NCBI GenBank assembly: GCA_043802345.1
Contig: JAZDLC010000455.1
Location: 1 to 9,317 of the forward strand
Length of the DNA: 9,317 bases
Direction: 5' to 3'
DNA from: JAZDLC01 sp043802345
GTDB lineage: Bacteria > Planctomycetota > B15-G4 > JADJEK01
The stretch's first letter is position 1, and every line of letters starts with the position of its first letter. The position numbers and the translations under genes were made by a program. Below the pieces are notes generated by a model. It saw only the letters and a list, made by a program, of their open reading frames with translations, had not been told where the DNA came from and made no database searches. This document shows positions 1-6,456 of the stretch, piece after piece.

Positions 1-450
<450 letters not shown>

Positions 451-461
451 GGCAGAGAAGA

Positions 462-555
462 TGGCGGAGGTGCATGAGAGTCGAACCCACCTACCGTCGT
501 AAGACGGCACAACGGCTTTGAAGACCGCGGGAGCCACCCGGCCCCTTCCACCTCC
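462..555 (-). tRNA. selC: Selenocysteine tRNA, anticodon UCA
   Basis: The 94-nt gene shows the hallmarks of bacterial tRNA-Sec. The anticodon loop CTTCAAA (523-517) carries the anticodon TCA (521-519). The D arm has a 6-bp stem and a 4-nt loop (GGGGCC, GGGT, GGCTCC). The long variable arm has a 7-bp stem and a TTAC loop (509-492). The T arm is GTGGG, TTCGACT, CTCAT. The acceptor stem pairs GGAGGTG with CACCTCC, followed by discriminator G and an encoded CCA (464-462). The eighth acceptor pair, expected in an 8+5 tRNA-Sec, reads as G opposite G (bases 548 and 473), and the sixth anticodon-stem pair is C opposite T. A promoter lies about 30 bp upstream and selA follows 11 bp downstream. Length, anticodon and neighbour all agree, so I see no realistic alternative. 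Confidence 0.95.
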
Positions 556-587
556 GCGTGTGTGGAAAGCGATCGGCTTTTCGGCTC

Positions 588-616
588 CTTGTACTGGCCA
601 GGGTGATGGCCGTCAA
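588..616 (-). promoter_or_regulatory. Predicted sigma-70 promoter of selC-selA
   Basis: On the minus strand TTGACG (616-611) and TACAAG (593-588) are separated by exactly 17 nt. This places the transcription start near 580, about 25 bp before the tRNA 5' end. It gives selC-selA its own promoter inside the 90-bp gap after the upstream selenoprotein gene, although read-through from that gene is also possible. Confidence 0.65.
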
Positions 617-644
617 GGAGAACGGCTGACGTGCCGCGAGCGGC

Positions 645-2033
645 TCACGGGCGCTTGACGTCGAACTTGTTCTCGTACTTCTTGTCAAGCTCGAACGGGC
701 CGGTGTCCAGCGTGGCCGTGATCGTGTAGGTGCCGTCCTCGAGATTTGATGGTACTCGCCATGAGTACCTGCAGGTCCCGCCTCAGCCATATTCGAAGCG
801 GCCCTTCTTCACCAGTTTGTTCCCCGGCGTTCTGATGAAGACCTCGGGCAGATCAACCTTCTTGCCGTTCTGGCGCAGGTACTTGTACTTCTCTCCGGTG
901 CTCCCCTCGATCGCGAAGTCGAGGTAGACGACGATGCCGTTCCCCTGGGCTTGCGTGGTCCCGGTGATGACGAGCCTGATGGGAGGACCGAGCGCAATCT
1001 CGGTCACCTGCCCCTCCCCGACCGTGAACGACTCCTTGCAGCCGCCGGGCTCCCCCTCGAGCTCCCAGATGCCGCCCCTTCCCCTGCGGCGGAAACCGGG
1101 GGTGTTGATCTGATACCGGCCGACCGGGACGTCAATCTCCTGTTCCTTCTCGGCGCTCACGTAGAGAACGTCGTCGCCCTGCACCAGTTCCAGCAGGTAA
1201 CCGGGGTTGCTGACCCGGATCCTCCCGAGAGGAACGGTCGCCTTGGCGATCTCGACGCCGCTCTGGGTGAAGCCGACCTCGTAGTACTCGCCCTCGAACA
1301 GGTAGTACTTGCCGATCGGGATCGCCTCCATGCAGGCGTCCTCGAGGCTGGCCGAGCCGGTGCCGATCCAGACCTTGTCGCCAGGCGCCGCGCCCAGCTT
1401 TCCGCGCGGCACCCCCTTGTCCCCGAACGTGCCGTTGCAGTTCGCGTCAAACACGACCATGTCGACTTTCTTGTCGCCGAACATGACCGAGCCGGTCAGG
1501 GCGTGGAGGGCGGTCAGATAGAGCGACGAATCGCGCGGGCTGGGATCCCCCGGTCCGTTGCGGCTGACCGAGAATCGGGCCTGGACCGGCAACTGCGTCG
1601 GGGACCCATCGGTCTTGAGTTCGACCTCGAAGGGACTGAAGGAGGTGTCTTCGTAGCTGATTCCCCGTTTGACCGGCTTGCCGGAGACTTTCTTCCCCTG
1701 GCTGAGATCACCCGCTCCGGCGATGTCGGCCACGAGGCAGTCATACCCCTTGCCGGGGCCCTTTCGCTCGTCGACGACGAGCGACACGCGAACCTCTCCG
1801 CCCTTCCCGAACGTGGAGGCGAACCTCTGAGGGTTCTTGGAATGGTACTTCGGCTCCTTGGTCACCCCGGGAAGGGATGCCTGCACCCGAAGTACAATCT
1901 CCGGGAAGATCTCGGCGTTCTTGTCGTTCAGCTTGATCTTCTTGGGGGTCAGCTCGAAGCTGTCGGCAAGAAGGGGCGTGACGATCACGAACCCCGTGAC
2001 GAAGAGAGCGAGTGGTGTACGCATACGCATCAT
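645..2033 (-). CDS. Predicted secreted selenoprotein A, Sec encoded by in-frame TGA (462 aa, Sec417)
   Basis: I do not recognise this family. The start is ATG 2033-2031, 9 nt after GGAGG (2047-2043), followed by a signal peptide (LALFVTGFVIVTPLLA). Residues 196-205 form a DxNxNG(T)FxD loop like calcium sites. Residues of about 225-370 look like beta-rich repeats and include PVGRYQI. A conventional reading stops at TGA 785-783 after FEYG. The frame stays open for 45 more codons to TGA 647-645. The extension carries G-x-x-C-x-x-x-W and then TITATLDTGPF, matching the same region of the gene at 2648-4102. A perfect 7-bp hairpin starts 13 nt after the TGA. With selC and selA immediately downstream, the simplest reading is selenocysteine at residue 417 with a resolving Cys421 (U-x3-C). 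A simple 416-aa protein or a decayed gene is the alternative. Cellular location would be periplasmic or extracellular; the reaction is unknown. Confidence 0.87.
751..785 (-). promoter_or_regulatory. Predicted bacterial SECIS element of selenoprotein A
   Basis: On the minus strand the TGA (785-783) is followed by 13 nt and then by GGTACTC (769-763), loop ATGGC (762-758), and GAGTACC (757-751), a perfect 7-bp stem. Bacterial SECIS elements recognised by SelB lie just downstream of the UGA inside the coding region and have G in the apical loop, as here. The loop shares ATGG with the element in the paralog at 3974-4007. Confidence 0.8.
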
Positions 2034-2092
2034 CGGCCTCACCTCCCGGTGCCAGCGGCGGACTCTTTTCGGCGCTACCGTTTCCGCCCGGC

Positions 2093-2121
2093 ATTGTATG
2101 GGGAAGCGTGGTCCGGCGCAA
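2093..2121 (-). promoter_or_regulatory. Predicted sigma-70 promoter of selenoprotein A
   Basis: On the minus strand TTGCGC (2121-2116) and TACAAT (2098-2093) have a 17-nt spacer. The start ATG lies about 60 bp downstream behind a GGAGG. It points away from the promoter at 2171-2199, so the two large selenoprotein loci share one divergent control region. Confidence 0.6.
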
Positions 2122-2170
2122 GCGTGGCGGAACGCGACAATTTGGTTCCTCTCATGGATTTAGGCCGGAG

Positions 2171-2199
2171 TTGCCACTCTGCCACTTCTCGAGTAGCAT
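2171..2199 (+). promoter_or_regulatory. Predicted sigma-70 promoter of the 2236-4102 gene pair
   Basis: TTGCCA (2171-2176) and TAGCAT (2194-2199) are separated by 17 nt. Transcription would begin near 2206, leaving a leader of about 30 nt before the GAGG and TTG start at 2236. The intervening bases between the two divergent promoters (about 2122-2170) show no clear operator palindrome. Confidence 0.55.
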
Positions 2200-2235
2200 C
2201 TGCACCGTGAATTCGGACGCGTCGTCGAGGTCGCA

Positions 2236-2565
2236 TTGGAAAGCAGCCCGCAGAAGAAAACGGCAGCCGGAGGGGACAAAGCCCGGCCCAAACGGGCTGG
2301 CAGGCATTTCAGGATCGTCCTGTCCATTTCGATCCTGGGCGCAAGCGCGGCGCTTCTGTGGGCGGGGAGCAACCGCTCACATGAGGTGGTTGGGGAGGAT
2401 GCGGAGGAACTCGCGGAGCTGCTCGGCTTCGTCCCGTTCGAGTTGATCAGCGACCGGCAGCTCATCATCGATGCCACGTTCACGGGTGTCGTGCGCAGGG
2501 GAGAATGGCTGATCTCGACCTACGATCGGTCCCAGCCGCGCAAGAAGCAAGCGTGCCCTACATGA
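2236..2565 (+). CDS. Small membrane-anchored hypothetical protein (109 aa)
   Basis: Function not recognised. The start is TTG 2236, chosen because GAGG (2227-2230) sits 5 nt upstream and no ATG is available in this frame after the stop at 2194. Residues 1-24 are strongly basic, followed by one hydrophobic segment at about 25-44 (IVLSISILGASAALLWAG), so a cytoplasmic N terminus with the remaining 65 residues outside is likely. The outer part holds an acidic helix (GEDAEELAELLG), a beta-rich stretch (LIIDATFTGVV) and a basic tail with a single Cys near the end. The TGA stop is followed two codons later by TAG, so there is no Sec extension. The gene lies 82 bp upstream of selenoprotein B on the same strand behind the same promoter. 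It may be a membrane partner of that exported protein, which is inference from position only. Confidence 0.6.
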   Translation: MESSPQKKTAAGGDKARPKRAGRHFRIVLSISILGASAALLWAGSNRSHEVVGEDAEELAELLGFVPFELISDRQLIIDATFTGVVRRGEWLISTYDRSQPRKKQACPT

Positions 2566-2647
2566 GGATAGTCGTGTGGCGCGGCCATGGAGGTCGCGCA
2601 TTCAATGACGCATCGTGTCGACCACCGCCCGGGCAGGAGCTGATCCG

Positions 2648-4102
2648 GTGAGAGAATGGAGTCGCATCCTTCTTTTGAGTCTGCTGGCCGGCCAGCTCGC
2701 GCCTCCCGCGGCCGCACTCGAGGTGCCGCTCGAGTATGTCCGGTATCCCGACGAGGAGGATGTGGATGGGCCGTTCGTGGTCTACGGGGAGGCGCACCTC
2801 GAGGGATCCGGGACGCTCCCCGCGGGTGACTGGAAGCTCCCCGAACTGAAGAGCGAGCAGCCGCTGTACCTGCTGGCCGCGCTCGGCGACGGCGAAGTCC
2901 TCCTCGTGCTGGATCGGGAGAGGGCGGATGATCCGTTCTTTAGCCGGCTGCTGTGCGACGCCAACGCGAATCGCGACCTGACGGATGATCCCGCGGTCGC
3001 GGTCGGCGGCGGCCTGCCGCTTCCGGGCCTCTTCGAGACGGCGCCGATCGATCTGCGCCTGAGCGCCGCCGGCGGGACCATGCCCTACAGCTTCCGCTTC
3101 GTGGCCTGGTCGGAGGAGATGCTGGAGGGGGGCGAGCTCGGCGACGACGTGAAGCCGGAGGAGCTGACGTTCCTGTTGAAGAGCAACTGCTGCTACCTTG
3201 GGAGGTTTGAAGAGGGGCAGCAGACCTACCGCATCCTGCTCGGCGACGCCAACGCCAACGGCCGCTTCGATGACACGGCCTCCTTCTTGAGGCTCACGGA
3301 GGAGAATGCACACCACGCGCTCAAGTTGGAGGGAGACCGGTTCTTCCTGACGAGCGATGAGGAGATCGGGGAGCATGACGCGACCGTGCTTGGGAGCCGC
3401 GTCACGCTCGGGGGCAGGGTTTTTGATCTCGCCGTCGACGCTGTCTCGAGCAAGTTGACGCTCACGCCGAACACGGGCGCCCTGGCCACACTGCAGCTTC
3501 CTGTCGAACTGGAGCGGCTGACTCTCGAGACGCAGGAGAGCGGCGAGTTCGTCATGCTCTATCGGCCGGGCCGGGAGGCGAAGGTTCCTCCCGGCAGCTA
3601 CCGGGTCGCCGGCTATCAGCTCTATCGCCAGGATGATCAGGGGGATCTCTGGTGCCTGTGGGGCTCCGCCACGCGCCAGACCGCCTTCGTCGAGGTCGAT
3701 CCGGCGCAAGTGACCACCCTGGAGTTCGGTGAGCCGTTCCTCTCGGTGGGCGCGGTGCCGGAGAAGACCTACCAGGCGAGCAAGCCTCTCGAACGCGTGC
3801 CGGTGGAGTTCCACATCGAAGGGGTCGCCCGGGAGCTGGTCACGGAGCTCAAGCATGTTTCCGGGGATCGGACCAGAACCCCCCTCGACGAGACCAGGAG
3901 CCGTCCCCTGGAGCCGACCTACATCATCCTGATGGGGTCGCAGATCGTCGCCCGCGGCGCCTTCGAGTATGGCTGAGGCTTCATCTGCACGGCCACATGG
4001 GTTGGCCCCGAAAAGAACACGCAGCACACCATCGTCTGCACCTACGACATGGGCCCGTTCACGTCGAAGCGAACGAAGTGGGAGATCCGACCGTTCAACT
4101 GA
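2648..4102 (+). CDS. Predicted secreted selenoprotein B, Sec encoded by in-frame TGA (484 aa, Sec443)
   Basis: Unrecognised family, distant paralog of the protein at 645-2033. The start is GTG 2648, 8 nt after AGGAG (2635-2639), giving a signal peptide (ILLLSLLAGQLAPPAAA); an earlier GTG at 2615 would bury it. Two calcium-loop-like motifs occur: DANANRDLTDD from residue 104 and DANANGRFDD from residue 200. Residues of about 310-380 include VPPGSYRVAGYQL and a later FGEPF, matching PVGRYQI and LGPPI of the paralog. A conventional reading stops at TGA 3974-3976, again after FEYG. The frame continues 41 codons to TGA 4100-4102 with G-x-x-C-x-x-x-W and TIVCTYDMGPF. A hairpin begins 14 nt after the TGA. 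Sec443 and Cys447 would form a U-x3-C pair in an exported, beta-sandwich-like C-terminal domain. The similarity of both tails beyond the TGA is strong evidence that they are translated. Confidence 0.87.
3974..4007 (+). promoter_or_regulatory. Predicted bacterial SECIS element of selenoprotein B
   Basis: After TGA (3974-3976) come 14 nt, then GGCCAC (3991-3996), loop ATGG (3997-4000) and GTTGGCC (4001-4007), a 6-bp stem with one bulged T. Spacing and the ATGG loop match the element at 751-785 although the stem bases differ completely, as expected if structure rather than sequence is conserved. Confidence 0.72.
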
Positions 4103-4138
4103 CCCGCACGGATCCAGGCACAGCACCAGCAAATGACA

Positions 4139-4177
4139 GGCGGCCCTGCCGCGGATGAAACCCGCGGCAGGGCCGCC
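4139..4177. terminator. Strong hairpin between convergent genes, likely bidirectional terminator
   Basis: GGCGGCCCTGCCGCGG (4139-4154) and its exact reverse complement (4162-4177) form a perfect 16-bp GC stem with a 7-nt loop ATGAAAC. It sits between the stop of selenoprotein B (4102) and the stop of the minus-strand gene (4200). Neither side has a real U tract, so it may work as an mRNA 3'-end stabiliser or with Rho. Confidence 0.7.
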
Positions 4178-4199
4178 GCCTGTGAATCGCCTGACGCGA

Positions 4200-4655
4200 T
4201 CAGTTCACTGCCAGCACCCACGACTTTCCGTCGTATCGCAGTATGGCCTTCCCGCCGCCGTTCAGAGCCTCCACGAGCTGGCTCATCTGATGCACGGCAT
4301 CGTTGTCGACCGGGATGGAGATGCCGCCCGCCGACGCGGCCACGTTCTTGCTTCCGCGGGGCCGACCCAGACGCTTCTTGCCAGGGGCCGCGGCCCCTGG
4401 GGTCGCGGTCTTCGCCGTGGTCACCCTCTTCTTCACGGTGGCGCGGCCGAGCAGCACCTGCGCCCTGCCCCACATGATCGGGAAGACCGTGTGGCCCGCG
4501 GCCTTGGCGGCCGCGGCAGCGTCGGCGTACACCGCCTTGGGACGGCGCTTCATGAAACTGAACAAGAATGCGAAAGCCGGGTTGGGCGCTTTCTTCTCGG
4601 CTTTCTTCTTGGATGTTCGTCGGGTCGCTTTTTTGTATGTCCTTGTGGCTGCCAT
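4200..4655 (-). CDS. Small basic protein with AT-hook-like motif (151 aa)
   Basis: Not assigned to a named family. The ATG at 4655 is preceded by AGGAG at 5 nt and by a good promoter. The N terminus (residues 1-25) is rich in Lys, Arg, Thr and Ala, like histone-tail-type bacterial DNA-binding proteins. Residues of about 26-70 hold a hydrophobic patch, an alanine-rich helix and a VFPIMWGRAQVLLGR segment. The middle is basic and contains KKRLGRPRGSKN, whose GRPRGSK core resembles an AT-hook that binds the DNA minor groove. The last 40 residues are neutral and may be a small folded domain. The composition suggests a nucleoid-associated or nucleic-acid-binding protein. The motif is short, so this is an inference. 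It lies convergent to selenoprotein B and shows no sign of a selenium role. Confidence 0.75.
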   Translation of the reverse strand: MAATRTYKKATRRTSKKKAEKKAPNPAFAFLFSFMKRRPKAVYADAAAAAKAAGHTVFPIMWGRAQVLLGRATVKKRVTTAKTATPGAAAPGKKRLGRPRGSKNVAASAGGISIPVDNDAVHQMSQLVEALNGGGKAILRYDGKSWVLAVN

Positions 4656-4684
4656 CTCTGCTCCTTTTGCGACTGAATCGGATC

Positions 4685-4713
4685 AGATTAGCCATTGATC
4701 GGTGTGGATGCAA
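4685..4713 (-). promoter_or_regulatory. Predicted sigma-70 promoter of the basic protein gene
   Basis: On the minus strand TTGCAT (4713-4708) and TAATCT (4690-4685) have a 17-nt spacer. The expected start is near 4678, about 22 bp before the ATG at 4655. Confidence 0.6.
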
Positions 4714-4726
4714 GCGTCGACGCTTG
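4711..4726. promoter_or_regulatory. Perfect 16-bp palindrome overlapping a -35 box, possible operator
   Basis: CAAGCGTCGACGCTTG is fully self-complementary and overlaps the last three bases of the -35 element of the preceding promoter. A dimeric regulator bound here could control the basic protein gene. No regulator gene is present in the window. Confidence 0.4.
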
Positions 4727-5019
4727 TGCGTGCTGGTGACTGTTTCTCAATGAGTGCTGTCTGCATAGCCCAATACCGTGTTAGTGAATCTCAAAAATGG
4801 CCGGGCGCCCAGAGATTGATCGCAGTGAGGGAGTCAGAGGACAGCGTACCGGCAATCCGCGATCTTGACCTTCGTTCAGGGCGATGGACCGGAAAAAGGG
4901 AAAGAAGTTCCCTTGACAGAGGCGCCCGGGGGAAGAGAGTTCGTCGCCCAATGACGTAAGTCCTTACCTGGGTATGGCACGGAAGTTGCATTTAATCTGG
5001 GTACAAAACGGAGAACAAC

Positions 5020-5337
5020 ATGCTCATTGAAACGCTGCGCGGCTACGGCTGACGGGCTGTCGACCTCCTCGGTGGAGGAAGGCAGCCGGGAGCTGCCGAT
5101 CTGAACGGGAAACTGAGTGAGACCGTCCTTGGAGACGGCGCCGTCAGCTTTGCCCGCCTGTTCGAGAGACTCGGCGTGGTTGACGATCCGACCCCGGAAA
5201 CGCCGATCGAGCCATCGCCGAAGGACGATGGGGATATCCACAAGGATTGCATTCCCATCGGTTTCTTCGGAGATCTGGCGAAGGACTTCGTGGACCAGGC
5301 GGTCCGCAAGTTCCTTGAAAAGATGAACCAGGAGTAA
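5020..5337 (+). CDS. Predicted small selenoprotein, in-frame TGA at codon 11 (105 aa, Sec11)
   Basis: I do not recognise the family. ATG 5020 has GGAG (5010-5013) 6 nt upstream, and the frame upstream is closed by TAA at 4993. The frame meets TGA at 5050-5052 after MLIETLRGYG and then stays open for 94 codons to TAA 5335-5337. The first in-frame ATG after the TGA is only four residues from the end and no in-frame start codon with a ribosome site precedes it, so the long part can hardly be made without reading through. The downstream part looks like protein: RAVDLL, FARLFERLG, an acidic proline-rich linker (about 55-71), HKDCIPIG with the only cysteine (Cys77), and a C-terminal amphipathic helix. 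No signal peptide is visible, so it is probably cytoplasmic. The next gene, 123 bp on, is a homocysteine/selenocysteine methyltransferase relative. A pseudogene is the main alternative. Confidence 0.8.
5050..5087 (+). promoter_or_regulatory. Predicted bacterial SECIS element of the small selenoprotein
   Basis: After TGA (5050-5052) there are 11 nt, then CCTCC (5064-5068), loop TCGGT (5069-5073) and GGAGG (5074-5078). An outer stem GGCTG (5055-5059) pairs with CAGCC (5083-5087). The 11-nt spacing to the upper stem and GGT in the apical loop resemble the E. coli fdhF SECIS element. Confidence 0.75.
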
Positions 5338-5460
5338 TGGCCTGGGTCCGCGGCTTTCATTGGGCCGGCGTCACTGGTGAATACTGTATGCTCCGGGCAA
5401 CGTGGTGATCGGCCACGAGGGTCCGTCCGGGCGTTGCACAGTTTGTCGACAGGCGGCTCG

Positions 5461-6456
5461 ATGGCCAGATACCGGGAATCACTTCCGCAGCTCTCAGACG
5501 ATCTGTATCTGATGGACGGGGGTATCGAGACAGATCTGATCTTCAACCATGGGATCAAGATCAGGGAGTTTGCCTCTCACACGCTGCTGGCGGACGCGGC
5601 GGGCCGGCAGGCGGTCGTGAGCTACTTCAGAGGTTACCTCGCCCTTGCCTGTGAGCTCGGCACCGGGTTCATCCTCAACAGTCAGACCTGGAAAGCGCAC
5701 ATGCATTGGGCCGGCGACCTCGGTGCGAGCGAGGAGGAGCTGAAGGCCGCGAATCAGGATTCGGTCGATCTAATCGTCGGACTGCGCGGAGAGGCGCGGA
5801 TGAACACCAGGCCGATTGTGCTCAATGGCGTGATCGGTCCGCGATCCGACGGATACGGCTCGAATGCGGTGATCGCGGCGCATGAAGCGGAGGAATACCA
5901 CTCGAGGCAGCTCGCCTGGTTGGCGGAGACCGACGTCGACATGGTGACGGCCACGACGTTCACGCAGTCGGCCGAGGCGGCCGGCGTTGTCCGCGCCGCC
6001 CGCAAGGTTGGCCTTCCGGTCGTGGTCTCGTTTACGGTGGAGACCGACGGCTGGCTGCCGTCGGGTCAGCCGCTTTGCGAGGCGATCGACGCTGTCGATC
6101 GCGCGAGCGATTCAGGTGCCGCCTACTTCCTGCTGAACTGTGCCCATCCCGATCATTTCGCGCATGTTTTGGAAGACGCGCGCTGGGCGCGCCGCATCCG
6201 GGGAATCCGGCCGAACGCCTCACAAAGAACCCACGCCGAACTGAACGACTCAGACACGCTGGACGCCGGGAATCCCGACGAGCTCGGCCGTCAGTGCCGG
6301 GCGATCTATGAGAAGATGCCGTGGCTCAACATCTTTGGCGGCTGCTGCGGGACAGACCTGCGGCATGTGGCGGAGATCGGCGGGGCATTGGCCGGCTTGA
6401 CCCGGTTCAGCGGTTCAGGATCGTCCAGAGCCAGTAGACGATCAGGGCAAGAGTGA
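5461..6456 (+). CDS. Homocysteine/selenocysteine S-methyltransferase family protein (331 aa)
   Basis: This family (Pfam S-methyl_trans, MmuM/COG2040 type) transfers a methyl group from S-methylmethionine, AdoMet or a related donor to the thiol of homocysteine; plant members act on selenocysteine. The (beta/alpha)8 fold begins with LMDGGIETDL at about residue 17. The zinc site is complete: Cys227 in LLNCAHP and Cys295-Cys296 in IFGGCCGTD. The ATG at 5461 fits the family N terminus. An in-frame GTG at 5377 would add 28 residues without family similarity. The last 20 residues (RFSGSGSSRASRRSGQE) are low-complexity and overlap the end of the convergent gene by 50 bp. The gene follows the small selenoprotein gene on the same strand, which raises but does not prove a link with selenium metabolism. 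The true substrate cannot be told from sequence alone. Confidence 0.9.
   Translation: MARYRESLPQLSDDLYLMDGGIETDLIFNHGIKIREFASHTLLADAAGRQAVVSYFRGYLALACELGTGFILNSQTWKAHMHWAGDLGASEEELKAANQDSVDLIVGLRGEARMNTRPIVLNGVIGPRSDGYGSNAVIAAHEAEEYHSRQLAWLAETDVDMVTATTFTQSAEAAGVVRAARKVGLPVVVSFTVETDGWLPSGQPLCEAIDAVDRASDSGAAYFLLNCAHPDHFAHVLEDARWARRIRGIRPNASQRTHAELNDSDTLDAGNPDELGRQCRAIYEKMPWLNIFGGCCGTDLRHVAEIGGALAGLTRFSGSGSSRASRRSGQE

Larger units (their letters stand above)
4656..5019. other. Intergenic region of about 360 bp between divergent genes
   Basis: It contains the minus-strand promoter and palindrome described separately. On the right side a perfect TTGACA (4913-4918) has no good -10 at 16-18 nt, and TAATCT (4993-4998) has no good -35, so the promoter of the small selenoprotein gene is unresolved. 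GTAAG-TC-CTTAC (4956-4967) is a short inverted repeat that could be an operator. CCGGGCGCC (4801-4809) and GGCGCCCGG (4921-4929) are complementary, 111 bp apart. I see no gene in it. Confidence 0.5.

Noticed and set aside
951..2210. A 419-aa open frame on the plus strand opposite selenoprotein A
   Set aside because: It mirrors the real gene's codons in GC-rich DNA, has low-complexity Arg/Asp/Leu-rich sequence and no family features; the minus strand has the signal peptide and ribosome site.
2563..2571. A Sec extension for the small membrane protein at its TGA
   Set aside because: A TAG stop follows two codons later and there is no conserved motif.
783..3976. The two large genes simply ending at the first TGA, or being pseudogenes
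   Set aside because: The sequence after each TGA stays in frame, is similar between the two genes, and has a hairpin at SECIS spacing; decay would not preserve this. selC and selA are present to decode it.
2558..4132. A 524-aa open frame on the minus strand opposite selenoprotein B
   Set aside because: Same shadow effect of biased third positions; no recognisable domains, and the plus strand carries the signal peptide, ribosome site and similarity to its paralog.
4913..4941. TTGACA as -35 of the small selenoprotein promoter
   Set aside because: No acceptable -10 hexamer lies 16-18 nt downstream, so I did not list it as a promoter.
5050..5052. TGA read as tryptophan through an altered genetic code
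   Set aside because: TGA is used as an ordinary terminator by several genes here (for example at 4100, 4200, 6454 and 8528), and a UCA-anticodon tRNA with the long variable arm of tRNA-Sec is present.
5337..5408. A 23-codon frame whose ATG overlaps the TAA of the small selenoprotein gene, behind AGGAG
   Set aside because: The spacing to the start is too short, the peptide is tiny and unremarkable, and it ends at TGA before the methyltransferase start.
5377..5460. Upstream GTG start for the methyltransferase
   Set aside because: The added 28 residues do not fit the family N terminus, and ATG 5461 begins just before the conserved DGG segment.
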